Source of the DNA: Fagopyrum homotropicum
Lineage: Eukaryota > Streptophyta > Magnoliopsida > Caryophyllales > Polygonaceae
Reading direction: 5' to 3'
Assembly (NCBI GenBank): GCA_033239125.1
Contig: BSWB01000005.1
Span: forward strand, 22,063,447 to 22,127,446
Length of the DNA stretch: 64,000 nucleotides
Every line of letters starts with the position of its first letter. Positions within the stretch are counted from its first letter, which is position 1. Made by a program: the position numbers and the translations under genes. Below the pieces are notes generated by a model that did no database searches, was not told the origin of the DNA, and worked only from the letters and a program-made list of their open reading frames with translations. Of the stretch, positions 10,785 to 21,327 are shown one piece after another.

Positions 10785-10819
10785 GATCACGGTCGTGGAA
10801 GGTTCCACGACCGTAATTT
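10785..10819. other. Palindromic module X in element A LTR, upstream of the TATA box
   Basis: Perfect arms ACGGTCGTGGAA and TTCCACGACCGT around GG (10789-10814). The outer edges GATCACGG and CCGTAATTT are nearly the same half-sites as in module Y. It sits about 80 bp upstream of the minus-strand TATA box. Confidence 0.7.
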
Positions 10820-11123
10820 AGAGCGTGGTTTAGGGCAAGAACGTGATTCTTCCCTAGCCTCGTGCATTCCATAAGTTGACACTCATTTTGCTCCTAAGAA
10901 TGTCCTCAATCCATGGACATACTCAATCAACTCATCCTTGCTAGATTCCGTTTGGAAATGGCTCTCAATCACCTATAATCAACATAAAGCTTGTGTAGAC
11001 ATCTATATCGACAATATAGGCAAACTAGCGCACAAATGCAATAATGCTCAATCAATGACTATCAATATGAATCAATTACGCTTAGAAAACGTGCCTAAAA
11101 TATCACAATATTTCATGCTAACA

Positions 11124-11161
11124 AATAACCCCATACTTAACACTTGCTTGTCCCTAAGCAA
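11124..11161 (-). other. Element A polypurine-tract region with hairpin (LTR-proximal)
   Basis: On the minus strand: stem TTGCTT, loop AGGGAC, stem AAGCAA, then TAAGTATGGGG and the LTR start. This is the plus-strand priming position of A. Confidence 0.65.
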
Positions 11162-12365
11162 GGTCTTTCAAAAGCTTTAAAACAAGAGTTAGGATGAAAT
11201 ATGTGTACCTTCTCAAAGCAATACTTCTTTTGGAGGAATGTGCCTTCTAAAGAATAGATCATTCTCAAACCTTGCTTCAATCGTTTATAGACTTTCATAC
11301 ACTTAATCAAAGAGTAAAGAGTAAAGAAAACTCATGAATCAATCAAACTTCTATACAAACATCATAACCTTTAAACATTATCAAAATCAATCATAAGAAA
11401 CTTCAATTTAGATCACCAAGTCATATAACATTCTTTTGATCTTAAGGACTTTCAAAGAAAAAGGTCTAGAATGTGGAAAGGGAAGGAAACTTTAAGGAAT
11501 GTGGTGCATGAATCCGGGAAAGTGGACAACTACTCCTTCTTCTTCCTTTGCGGTTTCCGCAACACTTCAACTTAGAGCTTTGCTCTCTTCCTTTCATTTT
11601 TCGACTTTACTTTTGGAGTTATGGACAGAGGTGCACAAAAACCGAAGCCTAGGAGATTGACGTTTCTCAATTTTATGAGATGCCTCAAACCCTTAACGCA
11701 CATACCATAATCCGCTAGGAATATCGCTCAATCCGACTTTGGCAAGACACAAACACCCGGCTATGTGAATGGTGCCGAGTTACTCATCATCATGATTGAC
11801 TTCCCCAAACCTACAATGTCTTTCTATTCTTTTGATTGCAAATAATTGCTCTCATGGCCCTCCCACATCAAACATGCCTTTTTCATTCACTTCTCCAAAT
11901 TCCCGGATAAGTAAAGGAGGTCAATATTTCAATGAGGAGCTAATATGATCAAAGAAAGAAGAAAGAAAAATCGAATTGCCTTAATCATCTCAACAAGAAG
12001 TATAAGAACTTATAGTGTGATTTCAACTTCAATTTCTCAACATGATTTAGGTAATATCCATCACATTATGAAACTTGCAAAAGAGGTATAATTAATTAAT
12101 TCAATTTCTTTTCAATTCACTATTCTTTTAAGCATGCAATTGTCATCAAACTCAATTCACAAGTAGTGATTATCATAGGAATCATCTCAATTCATTAGAA
12201 GCACAAAATTTTTCAAAATTTTTCAATTTTTATGGGTTTTTTCAAGTTCTTTTTCATGCAATGCAATAACGAAACATGCAACAATATAATGAACATGCAA
12301 TGATAGTCTCGAATAGAAGCAAACATAGTGAGTAAGAGTTATTACAAACTTTTAGTCACACCCCA
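11162..12365 (-). other. Element A 3' noncoding region
   Basis: About 1.2 kb without a convincing frame, homologous in scattered blocks to the 3' noncoding region of B. It includes A/T-rich runs near 12215-12240 that match the similar run in B. Confidence 0.6.
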
Positions 12366-12400
12366 CCCCATACTTAGGACGAACATTGTCCCTAATGTTC
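12366..12400 (-). other. Element A distal hairpin with purine motif
   Basis: Minus strand: stem GAACATT, loop AGGGAC, stem AATGTTC, then TAAGTATGGGG (12366-12376). It lies 1,237 bp from the LTR-proximal hairpin. Confidence 0.65.
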
Positions 12401-12484
12401 AAAAGAAAGAAAGAAAAGAAGAAAAGAAAAAGAAACTCACAAAATGGCGGTGGAACGGCTAAAGCGAACGGTCAATCATCATCA

Positions 12485-12989
12485 TCACTGCGGCGCTGGT
12501 GGAGGTGGGAATGGAGAGAAGCTAGGATCATAAAACCGCCCAAACTGCTGGCGGTAGACGTCTCTCATCATGCGATCAAGGTCGTCCAAACGTCCATCTC
12601 TAGCATCGACTCGGATCTCCAATGCTCCTACTCTCTCCGAAAGACCAGTAGCCAAATCCGGCATCTGCTCATACCATCCCGGAGCCTGACTGTACCATGC
12701 TTGAGCGTCGGATGGTGCTGGTGCTGGTGCTGGTGCAGATGGTGTATCTGTAGCCTATGGAGGTGGAGCTCCATACCATGCAGGAGGTGTCTCGGCCTAT
12801 GTGGGTCTCTCACTCACGCTAGCGCGGCGAGAAGACGAGTCTGAAGCTCTAGCTGGACGTGGAGAACGTCTAGGTACATCGGGGGCCGCATCCGGCTGAT
12901 CCGGAAACGTGCCAAACTCCTGCTCGGCTCCTCCTCCACCCTCAAACTGATCTCCCATCTCCTCCTCCTCAACAACGGGCGGTGGTGGA
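12485..12989 (-). pseudogene. Element A coding remnant, C-terminal part of a 3' ORF
   Basis: The minus strand reads an acidic, Gly- and Pro-rich stretch, an Ala-Pro repeat from a GCTGGT run (about 12717-12738), then a predicted coiled coil and a PPPPAPQ end with the stop at 12485-12487. Position (after pol, before the 3' noncoding region) fits the downstream ORF found in Athila-type elements, but I cannot assign a domain. Stops interrupt it at 12797-12799 in all complete units and at 12755-12757 only here. The 5' part was removed by insertion of B. Confidence 0.5.
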
Positions 12990-13318
12990 TGATAACACGA
13001 TTTATGACTTAGGTTTAGGTAATCATTTAGATAGATTTCTCACTCATTCATGCACAATTTAGCACTAATTCACGACGTTTGCACTCAATTCATGTATTTT
13101 GTCGAGATAGACGTCTACACGGACTTGTGCATTGCTTTGTAGGTATTTCGGGGGTCTTTTGGACATTAACCGATACATTATAGGGCCAAGCCTCATGATG
13201 GTACACATCCAAAGCTTTGGAGGAGCTTAATTGGAGCAACAAAGGGCACAAAGACCACTATTGGTGCAAGCAATGGAGCAACTCATGGCTAGACGATCAT
13301 AGCATGTTTCTGCTGAAG

Positions 13319-13375
13319 AAAATCGGACCAACTAGCAGCTAAATCGGCCGATTTAATCCTATTGGGTCGATTTTT
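13319..13375. other. GGCC palindrome module L1 (LTR, promoter-proximal)
   Basis: AAAATCGG (13319-13326), 14 nt, AAATCGGCCGATTT (13341-13354), 13 nt, CGATTTTT (13368-13375). It is about 65 bp upstream of the TATA box. Confidence 0.8.
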
Positions 13376-13395
13376 GGGCCTTTGACAGCTTAAGC

Positions 13396-13401
13396 CACGT
13401 G
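13396..13401. promoter_or_regulatory. G-box in element B LTR
   Basis: CACGTG, the core bound by plant bZIP and bHLH factors, 40 bp upstream of the TATA box and present in all four LTR copies. Confidence 0.5.
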
Positions 13402-13440
13402 TCCCACGATCTCATGTCCGGCCTTGCTCTTGATGGAGAA

Positions 13441-13446
13441 TATAAG
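13441..13446 (+). promoter_or_regulatory. TATA box of element B LTR (candidate)
   Basis: TATAAG about 451 bp into the LTR, a position like that of A's TATA box (413 bp). Confidence 0.45.
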
Positions 13447-13925
13447 TGGTCCTGCAGGTTGTTGCTGAGCATGTCTCCTCTCCCACACTCTCATTCACAG
13501 CTCATCAATTTGGGTGAAAGATTGGAGGAGAAGAAAAACTCTCAAGGATTGAAGGAAGAAGAAGAACACCATTCTAGGAGTGATAGTAAGGTTTTGGAGT
13601 GATTTTGAGTGACTTTTGTAGTCTTGGATTGAAGAACTATTACAAGGGTTGTTAGGAAACGTTTTGGATCTTCATTTAAGAGTTTGTAAGTCTTGCTACA
13701 ACTTAGATTTAGTTGAGATTTATTGATTTGCTTGCTTATCTTTCATTTTCATCTATGAACATCATGTATGCTTGTTTGATGATTTTGGATCTTGATATGC
13801 TTACTATTGGCTAGTTTATTGTGATTCTAGAGTGATGGATTGATGGTTATGGCTGGGGTGATGATAGAATGGACTTATATGTTAGTTTAGGATGATTTGT
13901 ATGCACGAAACTCACAACAGAACGG

Positions 13926-13982
13926 AAAATCGGCCTGTTCATCAGGTAAATCGGCCGATTTCCCCCATGATCCACCCGATTT
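13926..13982. other. GGCC palindrome module L2 (LTR, transcribed part)
   Basis: AAAATCGG (13926-13933), 14 nt, AAATCGGCCGATTT (13948-13961), 15 nt, CGATTT (13977-13982). Confidence 0.8.
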
Positions 13983-14832
13983 CCTCCTCTGTTGCTCTTT
14001 AAATGATGAATCTGTATGATTGGGGTGTTAGGTTGTTAAATCCTAGTGTTCATTAAGCCTAATTTAGCTTAGGATCACCTTATGCTATCAACCTAAGTGA
14101 GGGAAGAGATCTACCCGATGATTTCCGATCTTAGATACTTTAGAAGATGAATTCTAGGTAATAGTGAGCCTCATAAGCCGCTATTGGATCGAGTGTGCTA
14201 GGATTATTGCTTGAGATTTCCCTATTCCGAGACTTACCTGGTAAGGAGAGGGTTACCCCCTTGAGTAGTATCTAGTTTGTGTAGAATTCCTTATTTTAAC
14301 CCCTTGAGACCTACCCGGTGATAGGAGTTTGATGCGGGATTAGTGAAGTGAGAGACCTACCCGGTAATTGCTTCCATTAGTGAAACATTCTTTCCTCAAC
14401 ACCGCAGTTTGTCCTTAGAATCCTTAGAACCTTGAGTCCGATGCCATAACCGGAAATCTTGACCTCTAGAATCCACTTTTCTCTCTTGATCATATACTTG
14501 GTGCTTCGTGTTACTTGTTCGTTTGCTAGCTTAAGTTGTTAGTTGTTTTATTACCTTTCTTGCTTTGTGATCTTTGTTTGATCACCACAAAAACCTCCAA
14601 AACATTGAGTTTTCCATTTTCTTTGTTCCTCATCTTATCTTACCCTAGATTCACACTATCTATGACCATTATTTGACTCAATTTCACCTTAGTCTTTGTG
14701 TTCGATCTCGGAATACTATCCCTACTACAAACGTCCCGTACACTGCGGGTTCGCTAGGAGTTAGGATAATTATAACGAGTATAAATTTAAAACCTATTGC
14801 GTATCACACATATCCTGAGCGTAACAAGTTTT

Positions 14833-14850
14833 TGGCGCCGTTGCCGGGGA
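14833..14850 (+). other. Primer binding site, tRNA-Asp
   Basis: TGGCGCCGTTGCCGGGGA, complementary to the 3' end of plant tRNA-Asp, the usual Athila primer. Confidence 0.9.
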
Positions 14851-14966
14851 CTAGGTCCAGATTGAGTCATTTTGTGATTGTTTATAGTGTAGATCTTTCT
14901 TGTTGCTTTTGATCTCTCTTTGGTGTGTGTCTTTGCTTTTCAGGACATCTCTTACTCTTTAGGTGC

Positions 14967-17900
14967 ATGCGAAGATCTCATGGCAAGGATTTAGCTCCAT
15001 TCGATCCCGAACCGGAGAAAACCCTTAGATCTAGATCCAAGAGCATCAAGAAGGGGAAAGAGATGGCCGGAAGAGACCTCCAAGCTGAATTGGATGAAGC
15101 CTTAGAGCAAATAAGGCTAAGAGATGAGCTCTTGGAGGAGGAAAGGAGACTTGCCAATGAGAGGCAAGAAGCAACTAGGAGGGAGATTGATGAGATTAGG
15201 CAAGCCCTTGTACAAGGAGAGCTTAATCGTCAACAACCTCCACCTCCTCCACCACCGGTGGTACAACCGCAGCCGGCGGTTAATGTTAGGGTTATACCCA
15301 TTGCTATTGAAGAGCCACAAACTTTGGGGAGACGTATGGATCCGGCACAAAGAGCACACCGTCCGGGTGTGAACTTAGGAGATCCCGCAGCCCACAACTA
15401 CGAGCTCCGCCCTCAAGTTCTACAAATGATCCGGCATAATCAATTTGGAGGGATGGAAGGAGAGTCTCCTCATCAACACTTGATGAACTATGAGATTTTG
15501 ATGGAGACTCTTAGACCGCCAAGATTGGAGAGCAACAACCATAAGCTTAGCGCTTTCTCCTTCTCTCTTAAGGACAAAGCCTTAGCTTGGTATCAATCTA
15601 TTCCACAAGGGCGAGTTGGTACTTGGGAGGAGATGACAACCGAGTTTTTGACTAAGTTCTTCCCACCTTCCAAGACTACCGAATTAAGAGGGAAGATCAA
15701 TGCCTTCGTGATGAAGGATAGAGAGAGTTTGTTCAAGTCTTGGGAGAGATTCAAAGACCTTCTCCTAGATTGTCCACACCATGGCATACCGAAAATTGAG
15801 CTATTGGAGATCTACTTCAAGGGACTTGATGAAGATAGCCAATTCAAGCTTCAATCCCTTTTCGGTGGGACTTTCATGGAGAAGCATGTGGATGATGCTT
15901 GGGAGTTTGTAGAGAAACAAGCTCTAGTGATTGAGAAATACTCCCATAGGAAGAGTGAAGGGAGAAAGGCGGGAGCATATGAGGTGAGTGAGGTCACCAT
16001 GAGCAATTTCAAGCTTGATGCCATCAACAACGAGCTAAAGTCCTTGAGGGAGTTGTGTGCTACAACCTTGAAGAACCAAGCAACCCCTCAAGTGCTTCCA
16101 CAAGCTAACTTGTCTTCCAAGGAGGAGGATGTGAACTATATGGGAAGGGGCAACTACAACAACTACCAAGGCCCAAGGAACTTCAACAACAACCGGCAAT
16201 TCAACAATTACCGGCCCAACCATAACCATCCCGGGTTCTCTTATTCTAACCCGGATGGAGCCTTGAACCCTCCCGCTTCCACAAGCACAACTCCACCACC
16301 AAGAGCTTCACAAGAGCCTCCACCCGGATTCACTCAACCTCCAAAAGATAGAACCGAAATGATGTTTGAGCAATTGCTTGGAAGGTTGAGTGGTCTTGAG
16401 AGCACCGTGACTTCAATTTCTAAGGCTCAAAAGGTTTTGGAAGCACAAGTGTTCCAAAAGGCGGGTGAAGCACATAGAGATCCGGGAAAGCTTCCCGGGA
16501 GAACCGAAGAAAACCCAAGAGGCCAAGTGTTGGCTATTACAACAAGAAGTGGATTAAGCATGAAGGATCCTTTGCCCAAGGAGAATGCTAAAGGGAAGCA
16601 AGTGGTGAATGAAGAAGAGACTTTGCAAGGAGATGGAGGCAAGAGCAAGGATGTAGAGTCAACCTATGTGGCACCGCCTCCATACAAGCTACCACTACCG
16701 TTCCCTCAATCACGAGCAAGAGCTCGCTTGGACAATCACTTTGGTAAATTCCTTGAACTTATGTCTAAATTACATATTAACATTCCGTTCATGGATGCTA
16801 TTTTAGGAATGCCGGCATATGGCAAGTTCTTGAAGGAAATACTCTCCAACAAAAGGAAGTTGGAGGAGTATGGGGAGATAAGAATGACAAAGAGATCTCG
16901 GAGTTGATTCAAACGATGAAGGAGGAGATGCCTCCTAAGCTAAGGGATCCGGGATCCTTTTGTGTGCCAATCGGAGTAGGAGAAGTGAAGTATGACGCCT
17001 TATGTGATCTTGGGGCAAGTGTAAGCATCATCCCGCTTGCACTTTGCAACAAGGTTGGGCTAGGAGAGCCAAAGCCGGTCAAGATGACCCTTTACATGGC
17101 GGACCGCTCGATCACTCATCCGGTTGGAATCTTGGAAGACATCCCGGTGCAACTAGGGAAGTTCTATGTGCCCATAGACTTCGTTGTTTTGGACATCCCG
17201 GCGGACTATCCGGTTCCTATCATCTTGGGAAGACCTTTCCTAGCTACTTCCGGATGTCTAGTAGATTGCAAGAATGGGACTCTCTCCTTCAACATTGGAG
17301 AAGAGAACATCAAGTTCAAGCTGTCCACAATGATGAAAGGGCCAACCCTTGATGAGGATGTATTCAACATAGTTGAAGAAGAGGAGTCTAGAGAGGTTGT
17401 GAGCTCAATCTTGCTCAAGGATCCACTTGAGAAGGTTCTTAGCTCAAGCTTGATGGAAGAAGGAGTTGAGGAGAGTAGCAATGAAGTACTCAAGGCCTTG
17501 AATGCATTGGACGAGCTACCAAGTGTTGGATTTGAAGTGCTAGAAGAAGGGAGAAACTGGCAGAAAAATCGGACTGGAGGGTCCAGATCGGCCGATTTTT
17601 GGCCTTGTGCTGAAATGTCAGCCAGTTCAACAAAAACAGAAACTCAGATCGACCCACTGCAAGAAAAATCGGCCGATTTTTCCTCCTGGGCCGATTTTCC
17701 TGAGTCTTTTCAGCATCAACCACTTGAGTGTGAGCAATCATCAAGGGACTTCAAGGAGGCTTCCATGGCTTTGCAATCATCTCAACCTACATTGTATGGA
17801 TCATCTCCAACCGAAAAAGGTCCTCCTCAACTTGATCTTAAACCCCTTCCCTCTCATTTAAAGTATGCTTTCCTTGGTTCAAATTCTACTTATCCGGTGA

Positions 17901-20900
17901 TTGTGAATACATCTTTGAATGATGATGAGCTTAATAGACTGTTGAATGAATTGAAACTGCATAGAAAGGCAATAGGATACACCATTGATGATCTAGTTGG
18001 CATCAAACCTTCTTTGTGCATGCATAGGATAATGATGGAAGATAATCATAAACCCTCTATTGAACATCAAAGAAGATTGAATCCCATAATGAAAGAGGTG
18101 GTCAAAAAGGAAATCATTAAGTTGCTAGATGCGGGAATTATCTATCCTATCTCGGATAATAAGTGGGTTAGTCCCGTTCATGTAGTACCTAAGAAGGGTT
18201 GGATGACCATAGTGGCCAATGAGAATAATGAACTAATCCCAACTAGGACGGTTACGGGATGGAGGATGTGCATTGATTATAGGAAGTTGAACATGGCCTC
18301 TAGGAAAGATCACTTCCCTCTCCCTTTCATTGACCAAATGCTAGAGAGGTTAGCTCAACATTCCCATTTTTGCTACCTAGATGGCTATAGTGGATTCTTC
18401 CAAATCCCTATCCACCCCGATGACCAAGAGAAAACAACCTTTACATGTCCATGGGGTACTTTTGCATATAGGAGAATGCCATTTGGGTTGTGTAATGCAC
18501 CCGCCACCTTCCAAAGGTGTATGATGGCCATCTTTTCGGAATATATTGAAAATATCATGGAAGTGTTCATGGATGATTTCTCTGTTTATGGTTCTTCCTT
18601 TGATAATTTCTTGGCTAACTTGTCATTAGTATTGCAAAGATGTGAGGAGACAAATCTTGTCTTGAATTGGGAAAAATGCCACTTCATGGTAAGTGAAGGT
18701 ATTGTGTTAGGACACTTGGTGTCTAACCGTGGCATTGAGGTTGATAGGGCCAAGATTGAGACGATAGAGAAGTTGCCACCACCTACCTCGGTGAAAGGGG
18801 TAAGGAGTTTCTTAGGGCATGCCGGTTTTTACCGGAGGTTTATTCAAGACTTCTCTAAAATTTCTAAGCCCCTTACTAACCTACTAATGAAGGATGTTGA
18901 ATTTGTTTTCTCCGAAGATTGCCTTGAGGCTTTTTGTAGGTTGAAGAACGCCTTGATCTCCGCACCTATAATGCAACCTCCGGATTGGAGTTTACCGTTT
19001 GAGATCATGTGTGATGCAAGCGATGTAGCCGTTGGGGCTGTTTTGGGGCTAAGGAAAGATGGGAAAACTCATGCTATTTATTATGCTAGCAAGACGCTAG
19101 ATGATGCCCAACTCAATTATGCTACCACCGAGAAGGAGTTGCTAGCGGTTGTGTATGCATTTGAGAAGTTCCGCTCATATCTTGTTGGAGCGAAGGTCAT
19201 AGTTTATACGGATCATGCTGTGATCCGTTATCTACTTACCAAGAAGGATGCCAAGCCTAGGTTGATTCGGTGGATCCTTCTTCTTCAAGAGTTTGACTTG
19301 GAAATCCGGGACAAGAAGGGATCCGAGAACTCCGTGGCGGATCACCTTAGTAGACTCCTACCATTGGAGCTTGAAAGAGAGGACATCCCAATTGATGACT
19401 CATTCCGGGATGAGCAATTGCAAATGGTGGAGGAGTGCTTGTTCCAAGTGTCTAGAGGAAGCGAGCCATGGTTTGCCGACATTGTGAACTACTTAGTGTG
19501 TGAGGAGGTGCCTCCCGGTTTGACATATGCCCAAAGGAAGAAGTTCTTCAAAGATGTGAGGCACTACTATTGGAGTGAGCCACTTTTGTTCAAAAGAGGG
19601 CCGGATGGAATGTTTAGGAGATGCATACCGGAGGATGAGGTGGAGAGTGTAATCCGCCATTGTCATTCCTTGCCATGTGGAGGACATGCTAGCACACACA
19701 AGACATGTGCGAAGGTGCTACAATCGGGCTTCTTTTGGCCAAGTTTGTTCAAGGACGTGCAAGGCTTTGTGGTAGCTTGTGATGCTTGCCAAAGGACGGG
19801 CAACATCTCAAGGAGAAATGAGATGCACTTGAACAACATACAAGAGGTAGAGATATTTGATGTGTGGGGTGTGGACTTCATGGGACCATTCCCTTCTTCA
19901 TGTGGCAACCTCTACATCCTATTGGCGGTTGACTATGTTTCGAGATGGGTGGAGGCAATCGCCTCACCTACAAATGACGCCAAGGTTGTGGTGCGGTTCT
20001 TCAACCGAGTGATCTTCCCTAGGTTTGGAACACCAAGGGTGATCATAAGTGATGGAGGGAAGCACTTCACCAATAGGAACTTTGGGGCACTTTTGGCTAA
20101 GTATGGGGTGACTCATAAGGTGGCAACACCTTACCATCCCCAAACTAGTGGCCAAGTGGAAATTTCCAACCGGGAGATCAAGGGGATACTCGAGAAGACG
20201 GTCTCTAGGACAAGAAAGGATTGGGCTATGAAGCTCGATGATGCCTTGTGGGCATATAGGACCGCTTTCAAGACACCAATTGGCACCACTCCTTACAAGT
20301 TGGTCTATGGCAAGTCTTGCCACCTTCCGGTAGAGATGGAGCATAGAGCTTATTGGGCCATTAAGTGGCTAAATTTTGACCTCAAGGAGGCGGGAGAGAA
20401 GCGGTTGCTAGACATGAACGCCCTTGAGGAGATCCGGTTGGATGCTTATGAGAACGCCCGGATCTACAAGGAGAGGACTAAACGATGGCATGACAAGCGC
20501 CTCATCCCGAAGGAGTTGAGTGAAGGCGACCTTGTCCTTCTCTTCAACTCAAGGCTGCGGCTTTTCCCCGGAAAGCTCAAATCAAGATGGACCGGGCCAT
20601 ATGTGGTGAAGAAGATCTTTCCTCATGGAGCGGTAGAGATAGGAGGAGATCATTGTGGTGACTTCAAGGTGAATGGGCACCGTTTGAAGAAGTACATCCC
20701 GGAATCCCCGGTGGAAGTGATTGCCCCGCTTCACCTTGATTTAAACGCTCTTGAATTTGGTCAAGCTAATGACCTTAAAGAAGCGCTTAATGGGAGGCAA
20801 CCCATTGGTATATATTTTTCCCTTTTGTTTTTCTTGCTTTTGTTTAATCTCACTCTTGGTGTGCTTTGTTTTTCCTTTGTGTTTTTGGGTGCTAGATCTT

Positions 20901-20905
20901 GTTGA
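14967..20905 (+). pseudogene. Element B gag-pol, copy 1, frameshifted
   Basis: Same coding region as the intact copies in units 2-4, but one C is missing near 16895 (AGATCTCGG here, AGATCCTCGG elsewhere). Gag therefore ends at 16907, and protease to integrase continues in another frame to 20905. All pol motifs are still present: DLGAS protease, FMDD reverse transcriptase, RNase H, and the integrase finger and DDE core. The start is placed at the ATG at 14967; an upstream in-frame ATG (14925) would add 14 residues unlike the family. Without frameshifting this copy gives only Gag. Confidence 0.9.
17564..17698. other. GGCC palindrome modules P1 and P2 inside pol
   Basis: P1: AAAATCGG (17565-17572), 12 nt, ATCGGCCGAT core (17587-17596), right half-site absent. 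P2: degenerate AGATCGA (17646-17652), then an 18-bp palindrome of five A, TCGGCCGA, five T (17664-17681), 10 nt, CGATTTT (17692-17698). Both lie in the protease-RT linker and are translated as repeated S-A-D-F and W-A-D-F peptides. Confidence 0.75.
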
Positions 20906-21004
20906 TTGTCATGAGTTATGAGATGTTGGAGGTCATGTGAAAGCCTCATGGACCAGTTGAAGGTACAAGATCCAAGCACATGGACGAGGAGGAAAGCACC
21001 CAGA

Positions 21005-21063
21005 AAAATCGGCCCATTCTTCAGACAAATCGGCCGATTTTCCTGGGCTATGGGGCGATTTTT
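21005..21063. other. GGCC palindrome module U (3' noncoding)
   Basis: AAAATCGG (21005-21012), 14 nt, AAATCGGCCGATTT (21027-21040), 15 nt, CGATTTTT (21056-21063). Confidence 0.8.
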
Positions 21064-21289
21064 CCTCTGTAAAGGAAAGTGATGATCTCCAATCAAGCAT
21101 GGGTGGAGCGGACGTGGAACTTGGACGGCTTGCGGTGCCAAGCGCGGGTTCCGACATCATAATGAACATCAAGAGCTCTCTACCATCCTTGATCGATCGT
21201 CCACCATCATCATCCAATGTGAACCGAAATACCAAAGCATCACCAATTTTACATTGTGAGGACTCTCTTTCACTTCTTTATTTAGTTTC

Positions 21290-21327
21290 CACATTGGGGA
21301 CAATGTGTTTCTAAGTATGGGGTGGGG
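21290..21327 (+). other. Element B distal hairpin with purine motif
   Basis: Stem CACATTG, GGGA, stem CAATGTG (21290-21307), then TAAGTATGGGG (21312-21322) running into TGGGG. It could act as a second plus-strand primer. Confidence 0.65.

Larger units (their letters stand above)
9504..11123 (-). repeat. Element A 3' LTR, complete (1,620 bp)
   Basis: On the minus strand it starts TGTTAGCATG at 11123, directly after AAGTATGGGGTTATTTG, and ends GGCGAACA at 9504. The ends form the short inverted pair TGTTAGC/GGCGAACA. The U5-side block (GTGTTCGAT, then the conserved CCGTACACTGCGGGTTCGCT) matches the end of B's LTR. In later units the 9504-9845 part is missing. Confidence 0.75.
9504..12989 (-). 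mobile_element. Athila-like element A, 3' part, minus strand (unit 1)
   Basis: On the minus strand, in order: a coding remnant, a 3' noncoding region with two hairpin/purine motifs, and a complete 3' LTR. The rest of A is cut off by insertion of element B at 12990. A and B are related but clearly diverged: their 3' noncoding regions share blocks such as AGTAACTCGG and TTGCCAAAGTC in the same order, and both LTR ends carry CCGTACACTGCGGGTTCGCT. This is the only copy in the window with A's full LTR. Confidence 0.8.
12990..14826 (+). repeat. Element B 5' LTR, copy 1 (1,837 bp)
   Basis: Starts TGATAACACG, as does the 3' remnant at 22567. The end is placed at GTAACA, 6 bp before the primer site; an alternative end at TATCA (14805) gives a better inverted repeat but an unusually long gap. 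Where the two LTRs can be compared (139 bp) they differ by a shared AA/GG change and one private base. Confidence 0.85.

Noticed and set aside
12386..12844. A 152-codon plus-strand frame rich in Lys, Arg and Trp
   Set aside because: It is antisense to the A coding remnant and starts in a low-complexity AAAGA run; a shadow frame.
14833..14850. Match to a tRNA-Asp gene
   Set aside because: Only 18 nt match the tRNA 3' end, in antisense; it is a primer binding site, not a tRNA gene.
21099..21314. A 71-codon frame in the B 3' noncoding region
   Set aside because: It overlaps the distal hairpin, is absent as an equivalent frame in unit 4 (stop after a base change near 59847), and has no known domain.
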